Notes: generated by a model not told the origin, from the letters alone. A stretch of 64,000 bases of DNA from Geosiphon pyriformis (GCA_016748015.1 JAAOMT010000566.1:185908-249907); one strand, 5' to 3'; shown: positions 21,096 through 31,913, counted from the stretch's first letter. Numbers and translations are program-made.

Positions 21096-21767
21096 ACTGA
21101 GCTCTGTCGAAGTCCAAGCACTATCTGTAATATTGAGATAGTGATCCAAAATAATTGAAGTAATCTGGTCTGAAAATTGTTAAAATTCTAGTTCTGTAAG
21201 TTTGCCAATGTATTAGACTTTCATTGGTTGCAGTATTGGATTTTGTAGAACATTTTCACAAGTATTAAACAAATTATAGAGTCTAAAAGCTGCTCTAAGT
21301 TTGTAATGAGTGTTTGTTGGTCCAGCTGCTGTTTTGAATTCATTGTGAATTTGTTTTTGTATAGCTTTAGGAGTAAGATTTGTTGCTTCAAGTTCTAGTT
21401 TTCGTTTATAAAGTGTCTTTCCAATGTGAAAGTATTTATAGATAGGGGTGTGTTTATTGTTCTGTTCATTGAGAAGTAGTAGAAGTTTTTGTTGTATTGT
21501 AGCATTTGATGGAATGTTGATAAGGGCAATTAAAAAATTTTCTTTTAGTGCTTGCTTCAAAAGTCTTGGTAACCTATTTTCAGAGTGACTTCTTGTTTTT
21601 TTTCTATAAGAGTGATAGTTCTGTGAATGATTTGCTACTAGCACTGTGATTTCTTTCTGAATGTAATTAATTTGACTTCCATTAATCGTTATAGATAAGT
21701 CAGAAAGTGTTTTTAAGACTAACATTAACTTTTGGGATATTTGTTGAATATTTCGGGAAATAATCAT
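21080..21767 (-). pseudogene. Extra ORF downstream of integrase (Gypsy-1)
   Basis: Starts at ATG 21767, 145 bp after the integrase frame ends, and is open for 184 codons to 21213. Behind two CAA-to-TAA stops (near 21213 and in EFQQF) the same frame reads SDQITSIILDHYLNITDSAW, then SLEEEIM, across the polypurine tract into the LTR. Basic N-terminal half (SYRKKTRSHSENRLPRLLKQ), then IYKYFHIGKTLYKRKLELE and AAFRLYNLF blocks. Gypsy-2 has the same protein at 33258-33670. No signal peptide or membrane segment is visible, so it is unlike an envelope despite its position. Family not recognised. Confidence 0.75.
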
Positions 21768-21912
21768 GACAAAATTGACTAATTATGAAAAGAGAGAATA
21801 AGGAAAATTATTTTTGAGATATGGGATTTTTATTTGTTTTTGGGTTTGGGTGTTTTTGTAATTTATTTACTATTTTTGTCTTTGTGTTTTTATTGAAGAA
21901 TTATTGTAAAAT

Positions 21913-23298
21913 TTAAGTGTTCAAGTTTGGTTGTTGTTCTATTATAATTATTGGTTCTAAATTTTGGAGAATATCTTTAGGATTAATTAAAAGGGAATGT
22001 GTACCAATTTGTGGAATTAATGGTTCAGGATTGTTTCTGGAATGATAGTGTTTCAATCTGTCTCCATGTGCAACTTTTGCTAGTATTTTGTCATTAAGTC
22101 TTAATTTGTATGATCCATTGCCTAGAATTTCGTAAATATAAAATGGTCCATCCCATTTGTTTTCAAATTTTCCACTCCATTGTTTTTTAGCCTTAGTTTT
22201 GTGTAAGAGAACTTTATTTCCAACTTTAAATTCGTTGGTAATAGGTGGTAATTTGTTGTCATGTCTTTCTTTTTGTTGAGCTTGGGAATGTTTAATATGA
22301 GTTGCTGCTATTCTTCTTTTTCCTTCCAGTGTACTAAAAAGAGTGTAGGCCCTTCTTTGGAGTGTTTCTTGAAAGTTTTCTTCATTGATTGGTTGCACTG
22401 GATATGTTTCCACTGTGAAATTAATTAGTAATATTGCTGTTTTTCCATAAGTAAGATTAAATGATATGTGTTTTGTAATATTTTGTTTTAGTGTTCTGTA
22501 TGCTAGTAACACTGATGAAATAAAGATATCTCATTTCTGCTCAAAGTCTGTTGAGACTTTGGCTAGAGATTTACACAATGTTCTGTTGAAACGTTCTACA
22601 AGTCTATTTGTTTGAGGGTGATAAAGTGATGATAAAAGTCTTTTGATATTGAATTGTTCACAAATTTTTTGTATCAAGTTGTTCACAAAATGTGTTCCTT
22701 GATTAGATAAGAGTTCAATTGGGCATTCATGTCTACAGATAATGTCTTTATAGATGAAATTTGCTACTAATTTTGCATCTGCTCTTTGGATGGCTCTAGC
22801 TTCAGGCCATTTGGTAAAATAATCCACTGCAACTGCAATATAACAATTTCCTTGGGTTGTAATAGGTAATGATCTGACTAAATCAATTCCAACTCTGTCA
22901 AAAGGTTGTCCAACTTTAATTGGATTTAAAGGTTCTGTGGGGCGAGTTCCTTCTCTTTTTTGACAACTATCACAAGATTCTACATATTGTTGAATGTTTT
23001 TTTGCATGTGAGGCCAAAAATAATGTTTAAGGGTTCTTTGAATTGTTCCATCTCTTCCCAAGTGTGCTGAAAACGGATCTGTGTGCATGTTATATAAAAT
23101 TGTTTCTTTTTCATTCTCTTGTACTAATCTGAGTGGTTGTTTTGGGTTTCTGTAATTTTTATAATAGATTTTGTTCTGGTGTATAAAATATTGTTTTGAT
23201 TGGTGTTGTAAACGATGTTTTTTACTTGGAAACCAGTTTTCTGGCATGATAAGAGTCTCTAAATAATTTTTAAGATTGCTGTAATTTCTGAGATCCAT
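21913..23298 (-). pseudogene. Gypsy-1 integrase
   Basis: Two open pieces, 23298-22531 and 22512-21913, split by a TGA where Gypsy-2 has Trp (EQEWD). Order: N-terminal HHCC zinc domain (HLGRDGTIQRTLKHYF ... CDSCQKREG); catalytic core with GIDLVRSLP, VAVDYFTKWPEA, SNQGTHFV and LVERFNRTL; C-terminal basic domain (NKVLLHKTKAKKQWSGKFE, GPFYIYEILGNGSYKL). The second catalytic Asp (SDQG in Gypsy-2) is Asn here (codon at 22702-22704). The enzyme would insert the cDNA into host DNA. No chromodomain is recognisable at the end. Confidence 0.9.
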
Positions 23299-24078
23299 TC
23301 TTATTTGGTTATTCTGTTGGTAAGTTGGTAAGTTGTGGTGGAATTGTTGTTGGTATTAATTTTGTCTCATTCTTAAGAGGCTATCAACATTGGTATGTAG
23401 TTTTCCTGGTTTGTGATGTACAATATATCTGTAGTCTGCTAGGAAGTCATTCTATTGAGACTGTTTGGCACTTTGTTCAGTTTTCTTTTTATTGAGCCAT
23501 TTGAGGCCAATGTTGTCCATTATTATGTTAAATTTTTTTCCATTCTTCAGATATTGTTGAAAATGTTTAAAAGCCCAAATAACTGCAGCAGCTTCTAATT
23601 CAGTTGAGCCATATTTTAGTTCTATTGGTTTGAGTGTTCTATTAGCATAAGCAATGACTTGTTCTTGCCCATTTTCATCTACTTGTAATAAGATGGCACC
23701 AAATGCTATGTGTGAAGCATCAGTGGCTAGTTGAAATTGTTTGTTAAAGTCTGAGTAAGCAAGAACTGGAGCTGTTGTCAGCTTTGTTTTGAGGGTTTCA
23801 AATGCTTTTTGTTATTCTTCAGTCCATTTATATGGCACATTTTTATTGGTGAGATAATTGAGTAGTTTGGCAATTTCTGAAAATCCTTTGATGAATTTTC
23901 GATAATAGGAGGCTAATTCTACAAATCCTTGTAGCTCTGTGGTATTTTTTGGAGTTTGGAAGTTTTTGACAGCACTAATTGTTCCAGGGTTTGGTTTGAC
24001 TCCATCTTTGCTAACAATGTGTCCAAAAAAGATTAAGCTTGTTTTTTCAAAGTGACATTTCTCAATATTCAACTTCAA
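23299..24078 (-). pseudogene. Gypsy-1 RT thumb and RNase H
   Basis: From KLNIEKCHFEKTSLIFFGHIVS (24078) through the connection (WTEE, then a CAA-to-TAA stop near 23812) into RNase H: TDASHIAFGAILLQ, ELEAAAVIWAFKHFQQY, MDNIGLKWL and a VHHKPGKLHTNVDSLLR end. It would degrade RNA in the RNA-DNA hybrid. Two or more stops, among them SQ-stop-NDFLADYR near 23455. Confidence 0.85.
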
Positions 24079-24768
24079 TTTTGCTTTCCGTAATCATTGA
24101 AAAACTTCTCACAGATGAATAAGATGGGCTTCAAAGCTTGGTGAGTACACATCAGTGTTATCAAGATAAACAACTACTGATTGCCATAAGAGTCCTTTAT
24201 ATACAACATTCATGAGTTGTTGGAATGTTGCTGGTGCATTGCAGAGTTCAAAAAACATAACATTGAACTTATAGTTTCCTCTTTGGGTGGTGAATGCTGT
24301 TTTGGATCAGTCTTTTGGGTCCATTTCGACTTGCCAGTATCCACTTTTCAAGTCTAAAGTTGAGAAGAACTTGGCTTTTCCTAGAGCATCTAGCATGTCA
24401 TCAATTTTTGAAAGAGGGTAGGCATCTCCAATTGTAATATTATTCAGTTGTCTATAATCAACACAGAATCTGATTTTTCCGTTTTTCTTTTTAACTAAAA
24501 CTACTGGTGAGGCCCAAGGACTTCTTGATGATTGAATCAATCTATTATTGAGCATTCTTTGGACCTCTTCTCTGATAAATTGGTGGCTGGCAGGTGGTAT
24601 TCGATAGACTTGTTGATATTTTGGTGGAGCATCTCTTGTATGGATCTGATGTTGAACAATGTCTGTTTTTCCCAAGTCATTGTTGTCTTTTGCAAATATA
24701 TCTGCAAATTCAGCTATCAATTGTTTCAATTGTCTTTGTTGTTGAGATTCTAAGGGATCCATGTTAAT
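24079..24768 (-). pseudogene. Gypsy-1 reverse transcriptase, fingers and palm
   Basis: The open piece 24762-24307 starts MDPLESQQQRQLKQLIAEFADIF and runs through RSPWASPVVLVKKKNGKIRF, CVDYRQLNN and FFSTLDLKSGYWQVEM. After a Trp-like stop at 24307 it continues to the active site at 24157-24168, where YLDD reads YLDN (GAT to AAT). Two TGA codons follow in HL-stop-EVFQ-stop-LRK (near 24107 and 24092). The same two TGA occur in Gypsy-2, both best explained as CGA-to-TGA. Inactive. Confidence 0.9.
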
Positions 24769-26510
24769 TTAAGAGAGTTTTTCTTCCAAAAAGTAGTAGT
24801 TTTCAGTAGTGAAAATAATATTTGGATTTGGGAGTAGAGTGTGTCTTACAATTTCGATGAAATTAGAGACAATTTGAGGGTTTTCATCTTGAAAAATATT
24901 GCTGTGTATGATTCTAATCTCTAGTTTGTTTAATAAAACAATAGGGTAATTATTAGGGTTGTAGAATATAACTTGAAATATTCTCATTCCTTTGGAAATA
25001 TAAACGTTTGGAATTGAGATTTCATGCTTTAAACAGATTTGTTCATTGGATTCAAAAATTTGTTGTGTGGTGGTGGGTTTTGAGCAAGTATAAATTTCGT
25101 AATGTTCTCCAAAAGGTGAAATGGTAATTGGCTGGGAAAGTTGAAGAATCTGGTGAGATTCATTTTGTGTATTAAGAGCTATGTTTACTGGAATTGTAAA
25201 TCGTCCAGTTGAACCAAAATCTTGAGTTTCTCTTTAACTTTTTCCCAATTGTTCTCTGTTGTTTACTGATTGTAATCTCGAAATGTTGATTAAGGGTAAG
25301 TAAATTGCTTGAGCAATTTTTTTAGCATGTTCAATTTTGAATGGTTTGTCTGTCTCGTTTTGTAACATAATGGTAATGTCTTCAGTGTATCCTGCATCTA
25401 TAACTCCTCCTCTAATATTGATTCCTTTGCTTGCCAATGATGATCTGAAGGCAATTTGAACTATTGCTCCTGGTGAAATTTCAAGAGCAATTTTAAGATT
25501 GATTTTTGTCAAGGACTTTGGTTGGAGAACCAAAGTATTTTTTTCTGGGTATCTTAGGTCATATCCAGCATCAATTTTGTGTGCTTTTTCTGGTCTGATT
25601 TCTTGGCCATGGTTGTCAAAATATTTAAGTTGTAGAGGTAGTTGCTTTTCAAGAAAATAGATGGAAGCAGTTGGTAGTTCTTTTACTAGTTCAGATACTC
25701 CAAATTCAATTTCATTTTCATCATTCTCATCTGGCAGAGGAATGCTAAGAGCATAACATTCTAAACACCATTGGTCATCACAAGGCATAACACATTCTTC
25801 ACACAATTGAATGTTCATTTGCTCTAATCGTTGAATTTGAGCTTCTTTGGTCAGATATGTATGGCTTGCAATTTGGTAGTAGGTTTCTACTTTATCTTCA
25901 TAATCAAATCCAGCTAATTCTATGGTATACTTAATATATTCAGCTTCTTTCATGTGGTGGACATCTTTTTGGATAGCTCTATTGATTAATGCCATTGCTA
26001 AGTCAAAAATCATTTCAGCATCATGAGAGTAGTAGTAAAGTTTATTGAAAGCACTGTTGTATGCTGCATCAAATAGTATTCCTCTTCTGACTTTTTCCGA
26101 AATTGATAAAGCATATTGACAGGTTTGATCACATACTTCTCTTCTCATTGCTACATCAATCCAATTGCATTCTTCTGGTAGCATTTCTCTACATGTAAGG
26201 CAAAGAGTTTTGTCCTATTTTCCACTTTTCTTTGGGGATCCAATTCGTTCTCTATGGCATGCCTTGCAGAAGTAACAAGTACAAGTTTCATATTCCTCTT
26301 CTGGGGAGATACAGACTCTCATAGATGAAAGCTTTTTTTTGCAATCTTTGCATTTTAGTGGAATGTATGATAGTTTTTTTTGTGGTTTTGGTGTGGAATA
26401 TCTAACTTTTTTCCATCCCCTTGATTCTTCAAAAATCTCTTGTTCTGTTTGCTCAGCCCAATTGGATGGTGATCCAAGAGTCATGTAGGTTTCAGTGAGT
26501 GGCATTTCCT
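24769..26510 (-). pseudogene. Gypsy-1 cysteine-rich module, dUTPase and linker
   Basis: 26505-26215 holds the LKCKDCKKKLSSMRVC ... CTCYFCKACHRE set (four CxxC-type pairs in all). After a Trp/Gln-like stop, 26184-25234 runs CNWIDVAMRREVCDQTCQYA, a helical region, then LCEECVMPCDDQWCLEC, then the dUTPase: KAHKIDAGYDLRYP (motif 1), FRSSLASKGI (2), GGVIDAGYTEDI (3), KIAQAIYLPLI (4), and a degraded motif 5 (REQLGKS-stop-RETQDFGSTGRF). Functional dUTPases turn dUTP into dUMP. The domain lies between protease and RT. 24769-24987 is the linker to RT, with YNPNNYPIVLLNKLEI. Confidence 0.9.
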
Positions 26511-26511
26511 T

Positions 26512-27241
26512 TTCTTCTTCAAATTCAAATACTGGAGCTTTTTCTGATCATTTGTTAAAGGTACTACAAATTGCAGGTACTATGGTATATTGTTCTTGGT
26601 ATGAGATTTTAAGTTCTTGAGTTTCCCAGTTCAGGTTTGCATTAGTCTTGAGAAGCCAATCATTTCTGATTAGAGCTTGATATTGGTGCATCCATAATAA
26701 GAACTTTAACTGGAATGGTAATTCCATCAATTGTAAAGGGGAAATCATCAATTTCTCCTACTGGAGTCTTCTTCATACCATCAACTGTGACAATAACTGT
26801 TTGAGCTGGTCAGTCTACGTTTCATTTGAGTTGTTGCATCAGCTGGTAAGTGATGATACTTCCAGCTAATCTACTATCTAAGATTAAGTGAATGGGTTTT
26901 CCTTTTACTGTAGCTTCTGTGTACATAGCAGTAATTGCTTTCTGTTCATTGACTGCTGCATTACTAAGCAAAAATGGTGATTCATTTGCTTCAAATTCAA
27001 ATGGAAATATATCTGACAGATTGGCATTTTGGACAATTTGAGTTGGTGGAATGGTGTGGTTGGAAGGGTTTGATCTTAGTGCTGCAACTTCACCTTCAAA
27101 AAGTGCAGTTTGTTGAAAATCTGATTCCTCTGGTATTGTAAGATAACTGGATTGAGTGTGATAGTGATTGGGTCTTTGCTGACCAGAATTTTGGGGAACC
27201 AACTGGTTATTTGAATTGATTCTGTTGTGGTTACTCTGCAA
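26512..27241 (-). pseudogene. Gypsy-1 aspartic protease
   Basis: 27241-26822 contains KGKPIHLILDSRLAGSIITY. The retroviral-type active site DSG reads DSR (AGA for GGA), and Gypsy-2 has DSR as well. After a stop near 26819 it continues with PAQTVIVTVDGMKKTPVGEI and FTIDGITIPVKVLIMDA to a frameshift near 26690; 26751-26548 is the shifted continuation (WLLKTNANLNWETQELKI). The protease would cut the polyprotein; with DSR it should be inactive. Confidence 0.85.
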
Positions 27242-29009
27242 TTAATTTTGGGGTGTGAATTGGTTATATTGAACCAATCTTCTTGCTGGTACTTGATATT
27301 GTTGAGTGGGTAGTGTCTGATATAGCTGAATTGGTAAAGGTTGCTGATATTGTTGCTGTATTGGTTGTAGAGCTAGTGGATAGTAACTGTTTTAATTTTG
27401 TGGTCTTGGTGAATAATAGGTTGGTAGTGGAGATTGGTAATAGGATTGTTGTGGTAAAGAATAACATTGATTACTCCTGTTTTGTTGGTCTCTTTGTAAT
27501 TTCCTACAATCTCGTTTCCAGTGTCCTGGAATTCCACAATAATGACAATTTTGAGATTGGTTGTTGGATGGTGATCCAAAATTGTTTTGGTTGCATCATT
27601 GTAGGGGTTGATATCTTTGTGGTTGTTGTTGCTGTTGTTGTTGATTTGTGAAGTAGCTTTCAACTTTTTTTGTGAGTTGGTCTATTTTCTTTTCAGCTGC
27701 TGAGCTGGTTTCTCCAATTGCAAAGTTTACAAGCTTGGTGTGATTTGCTTCTTCCATTGCCATTTTATAGTTCTTTACATGTCTAATAGCAGTTGCTAAG
27801 TCTGCTGGAGCATGTGGACGGGCTTTCTTAATTAGTTTGTCTTTTAATCCTGCTATAAACTAATTCAGAATTTGAGCATCAGAATAGTAGTCATTGGTTT
27901 CCAATTGTCGGATTCGTCTAAGAAGTTTGTTAAATCTTCCAAGATAGGTTATAACAGTTTCAGATGTTTCTTGTTTGATATTGCAAAAGTGGTTTCGGAG
28001 AGTGATAGAGATATTGTTGTAGAAAAACATCTTTGAATGCTTGCCAGTTTTCAAATGGTTCTTCTAAATTTTCAAATCATTCTTCTGCTGTTCTTTGGAG
28101 AAAGTAGGGAATTGCTTTGAGCATTCTTGCTGCAATCCAACTATTTGCATCTTCTGCTTTTTGAACTTTGTTAAGCCATTCTTAAGGACTGGTATCATTG
28201 TTTTTACCAGTGAATTCTGGGATTTTTGCAATGTAAGCAGTTGCTATTTCTTCTTCATTTTCTGTAATTTCTTCTGGTTCTGATTCAGTTTCTTCACTTT
28301 TCAAGCTTTCTGAATGATTACTTTCATTTTCTTGTAAGTAATCAATGATATTGGCACTTGTTGATATTGGTTCCTGCTGTTGAGTAGGGTTTCTAGGTGA
28401 CTGAAAATCTTCTGGTTTGGAGAAACAGTTGAGTGGTGAATTTAGTGTTTGTGGTTGAACAAGTAAAATTAGAAATGGTGTAATAGAAAGTGGTAATTTG
28501 ACACTAGTTCCTTGTTTAGGTGTTTACAAGTGTTTGGCAGGTGTCTTTTGTAGTGTTGGAGTGTTTGGAGTGGTTCTTGAGTATTGCTTCAATCTTTGTT
28601 TGCCTTTGTTGCTTGTTTCTGTTTCTAATTCAAAGTCAAAAGAGTATTTAGACCGTACTGGGTATTTTTCTTCACAATACTCAATAATGTTAAAATTAAG
28701 TTCTTGGAAGTAAGTAGCAAGTGTTTTACTGTTCAGGTCTTCTGTTCCCAATTGTAAATAATGCACTAAATTATTGTAGAGGTTGCTTCTAACTTCTGAA
28801 ATGTTGTAGTTGCCAAAAAGATAATTGTTGATGCGGTTTTCAATGTATTGGTATACTGATTTCTTGACAACTTCAATTCCGTCTGGAATGTTGAATCTTT
28901 GCTTGTAGTAGATGTAAATTGACTGGTAATACTCTAAAGTTGCTGTGTTTAGTGTGGTTACCACTTTGAATTTTGTTGTTGCTGTGTTATTTCTGTGGGA
29001 AAGCACCAA
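27242..29009 (-). pseudogene. Gypsy-1 gag
   Basis: The N-terminal piece 29009-28527 (MVLSHRNNTATTKFKV ... YYKQRFNIPDGIEVVKKSVY ... IIEYCEEKYP) begins right after the primer site. A TAA breaks it at 28524. Next comes an acidic stretch (about 28380-28240), then the retrotransposon gag core (WLNKVQKAEDANSW ... YFLQRTAEEWFENL, 28160-28030; SITLRNHFCNIKQE ... LRRIRQLETNDYYSDAQIL, to 27860), a coiled helix (KIDQLTKKVESYF), a Gln-rich run, the CCHC knuckle CHYCGIPGHWKRDC (about 27500-27541), and a Gln/Asn/Thr-rich tail. It would form the particle and bind RNA. At least four stops or shifts. Confidence 0.85.
28992..29008 (-). promoter_or_regulatory. Primer-binding site of Gypsy-1
   Basis: TGGTGCTTTCCCACAGA on the - strand, two bases after the 5' LTR. 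It begins with TGG as required to pair with a tRNA CCA end. Gypsy-2 and Gypsy-3 have TGGTGCTC here, so this copy carries a C-to-T or similar change. The tRNA is not identified. Confidence 0.65.
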
Positions 29010-29010
29010 A

Positions 29011-30025
29011 TGTTACTAGAGGTTTTTGGTCTCTTTTTTTAAATGTTGGTAATGTTGATTTGCTGTGAATTCCTATTCTCAGGAAGTTGTTGAACCTCCA
29101 GTAACTGAATTTATCTTCAAATTATCTCCTATAATTTGAACTGCTAGACTTATAAGTGGAATGGCCAATTCCTTGCCAGTTATTTTATGTAGTTATATTG
29201 TAGTAAATATCAACTTTTTTCCAAAAATTGCTTGTCTGGAAGCTCACTAAAAATGTGTAGTTACTTTGCTGTAAAAGTCAACTCTTCTACAAGAATCTCA
29301 TCTGTAGGCTACCCTAATGATTGTAATAAGAAAAAAAAATAAAAATAAAAAAAATGTAAAAAAATTAGGATTTTATCAAGGGAAACGTTTTCTATCCAGG
29401 CCTGAAGTCACTAACAGTTTACTGAAATTGGTAGCTAATCAATTTCAAAACGTTAGTTGGGTTTTGAGGATTTTCCAAGTGCAATAATTAAAGAATTTTG
29501 GTTTTTTTTTTGAATTATTTGATATTTATTTCTTTTTGTATATAGAAATGGTTCTAAGTAATAAATCTAAAGTAAGATACATTTTCTTAAAGAGAAAAGC
29601 TCTTTTTTTATACAACTTGTTATAGTACTAGTCTATGAATTTGCACTTTTTCTCTTTGCTCAAATTTCGGCAAATTAAAGATACATTTTGATAAACTACA
29701 AGTTATTTCACTGAACTATTGATTAATTTGGGTGAACTATTCATAATTTCGGCGAATTTCTGTAAATTTCGGCAAATTCCTTATAAATTTCGGCGAATTT
29801 CTGTAAATTTTGGTGAATTTTTGAATATTACAAAGTTCAGAGTATTGTGTAATTTGATTATCCTACTTTCTGTTATACTAATTAGATTATTTTGATTGAA
29901 TTGTGATATGTGATAATTGATTAAATAATAAATGATAATTTGAAATAATATTAATATACTAATTAATTATAAGAATTATAAGAGTAATTTCATGCTAATT
30001 AATAGCTAAAATTCTACTGGTAACA
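29011..30025 (-). repeat. Gypsy-1 5' LTR (1015 bp)
   Basis: TGTTACTAG (29011) to CTGGTAACA (30025). Like 20107-21079 but with extra array units near 29745-29815 and many C-to-T differences (for example the TATA box). Confidence 0.93.
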
Positions 30026-31913
30026 CTGCCTAAATGCTAAAAAAAATTGTTTAGATACTGTTTACTCTCGCGATGTGTCCTACAAAAAACCAAAGAAGCA
30101 TATAGTTAGTGTTGTGGTCAATTCATCTATAGGCCCTCTGAGCCTGGAAGATATTGGTAGTAATGGCATCAAGCCTGCAGTGTTTTGGGGCAGTGAAGTT
30201 GACAGCATTGCCAGCAATATAAGCAATTTATCAGATGTTGAAAATATGATGAACATGGTGGCCAAAGAGATCAGCTATGCAGAATTAGGTAAGAACGATG
30301 ATATGAATGAAGTTACACTAAGGAAAACTTGCATTTGAATGTACATGCTAGGAAATCTATTAAAGCAACCTTCTTTCAGCTGTATAAGCAATGACAATAA
30401 TAAGCTAGTAATTCCTTCTTGGATAATTTTGGGATCTAATGAGCCACTGCTGATTGTGTCACATACTGCAGATAAATAGAGCTTCAATTCGTCAAAATTC
30501 TTTGCACTTGATATTAATCTTTCAGCTGTACCTGGTAGGACTATTAGTGATAAGTTGATCTGTATGAAAAAAAAATTTTATCAAGTGGATGGCTTTGGAA
30601 GAGCTTCTACTCCTTCAAGATTCCCAGGGATTATCAGATCCTCATTTACTTCTGAATCTAGCATGAATAAGATGAAAGAATTGGTTATCCATAAAAAAAT
30701 TGTGGTAAATAATGATCTTAAAAGAGTTAGCAGCCATTCAGATAAGAAAATTGTTGTCAAAGAGATTCTGGTCAATCTTCCTAAATTGGCTGTAGAATCT
30801 GTTTTTTCTAAGTTTGGAAAAATTGTATCAATCAAGATGCAATTGATTGGTCTGTGGCAAAAAGCTTTAGTGGAGTTTGAATTATCTGAAATAGCTGATT
30901 TGGTCGCAGTTAAATGGTCTGTCTTCATAGAAAAAAATTTTGTTTGTGTGGCAAAAGCTGTTGATGATAAACAATCATAGATTTCCAGAGATGTGTATTG
31001 GGCATTGCTTTATACTTTTCCAATTGGTATTACAGCTCATGATTTTTCTGATTTGTTGAAATTATATGGTAAAAAGACTTGTTTCATTGGCCGTAATCTC
31101 AATTTATATGTGCATGATAGATGTGTGATTGTGTGTTTTGTTAATGAGGCATTTAAATTGGCTGCTATTGGTTCTACTTCAGTATTTAAGAGTGTAAATT
31201 TGCACTGGACTAGTCTTTCTTTGGCCTGTTGTGCTCATTGTAAACAGTTTGGTCATATTTCTACAGGGTGTTCATTAGGTGAGAATTCTGGTGTTTGTGG
31301 TAAGTAGATGATAACTTCTCAAGATCAGATCCATTTGGCCAACATATATAAGAGGAAGCAGGTGCCAATCATTTGCCCAGTTTTTTTTGGTAGAAAAACT
31401 TGGGCCCAGATTGCTGGTGGTTTTTCCCCTCATGTGAGTTTGTTGAATCTTTTTGGTACTGATTCATCTTTAGGTGCAAAACCTGTTTCATTGGTTTCTG
31501 ACTCTCTTGGTGATTTTTGTTTGGTTGATCAATTAGCCTCTCTGAAATGCTCTTTAGGGCTCTTAACAAATCAGGTTTCAATTATTATGAAAAAATTGAG
31601 CTTTGTGGAATTGGTGCCTCTGGTATCTAAACCTTATGTCCCTCTTTTGGTTGTCTTTGCACCTGTTATGTCTAATTTGGATTTAGAAATGGCCATGAAT
31701 GATACTCTGCTGTCTCCTCTTTCCTCTCTTTCAGTTGTTGTTGCAGACTCAGTTACTAACTTTAATTCAAGTAGTTCTAAAGTTCTGACCACCAAAATAG
31801 GTGGTTTAGAATCCAAAATAGTGGCTTTAGAGGTGTCAGTTGAATCTGTTTTGAAAAGATTGGATTGTTTATGCTCTGGTTTGAGTTCATCAACTTCTCT
31901 TACTTTCTAATGA
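30026..31913 (+). pseudogene. LINE-C ORF1, main part
   Basis: Continues the ORF1 begun at 20043: YSRDVSYKKPKK (30062 on), an acidic stretch (SNLSDVENMMNMVAKEISYA) matching LINE-F, a damaged middle (30339-30550), then FYQVDGFGRASTPSRFPGII, a folded core ending KWSVFIEKNFVCVAKA, a Trp-like stop at 30978, the conserved YTFPIGITAHDF segment, and an intact CCHC knuckle CAHCKQFGHISTGC (about 31231-31272). A TAG stands at 31305. The last 200 codons (31308-31910) are open and end TSLTF-stop. Predicted to bind the element RNA. Confidence 0.85.

Larger units (their letters stand above)
20107..30025 (-). mobile_element. Gypsy-1: full-length Ty3/Gypsy retrotransposon with dUTPase
   Basis: LTRs at 29011-30025 (5') and 20107-21079 (3') with TGTTAC...GTAACA ends, flanked by the 4-bp duplication CTGC (20103-20106 and 30026-30029). 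Inside, on the - strand: primer site, gag with CCHC knuckle, protease, cysteine-rich module, dUTPase, RT, RNase H, integrase, an extra ORF and the polypurine tract. Many stops, and catalytic changes in protease (DSG to DSR), RT (YLDD to YLDN) and integrase (SDQG to SNQG), make it inactive. Inserted in ORF1 of LINE-C. Confidence 0.95.

Noticed and set aside
21213-21767. Envelope gene making Gypsy-1 an errantivirus-like element
   Set aside because: No signal peptide, membrane segment or cysteine pattern; the protein is basic and helical.
25234-26184. Host dUTPase gene captured as a separate locus
   Set aside because: It lies in the pol frame in both Gypsy elements with the same flanking cysteine motifs, so it is part of the element.
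27283-27651. + strand frame of 122 codons rich in Val and Ile
   Set aside because: It is the antisense of the Gln/Asn-rich gag tail of Gypsy-1. The hydrophobic product comes from reading that repeat backwards and is not a membrane protein.
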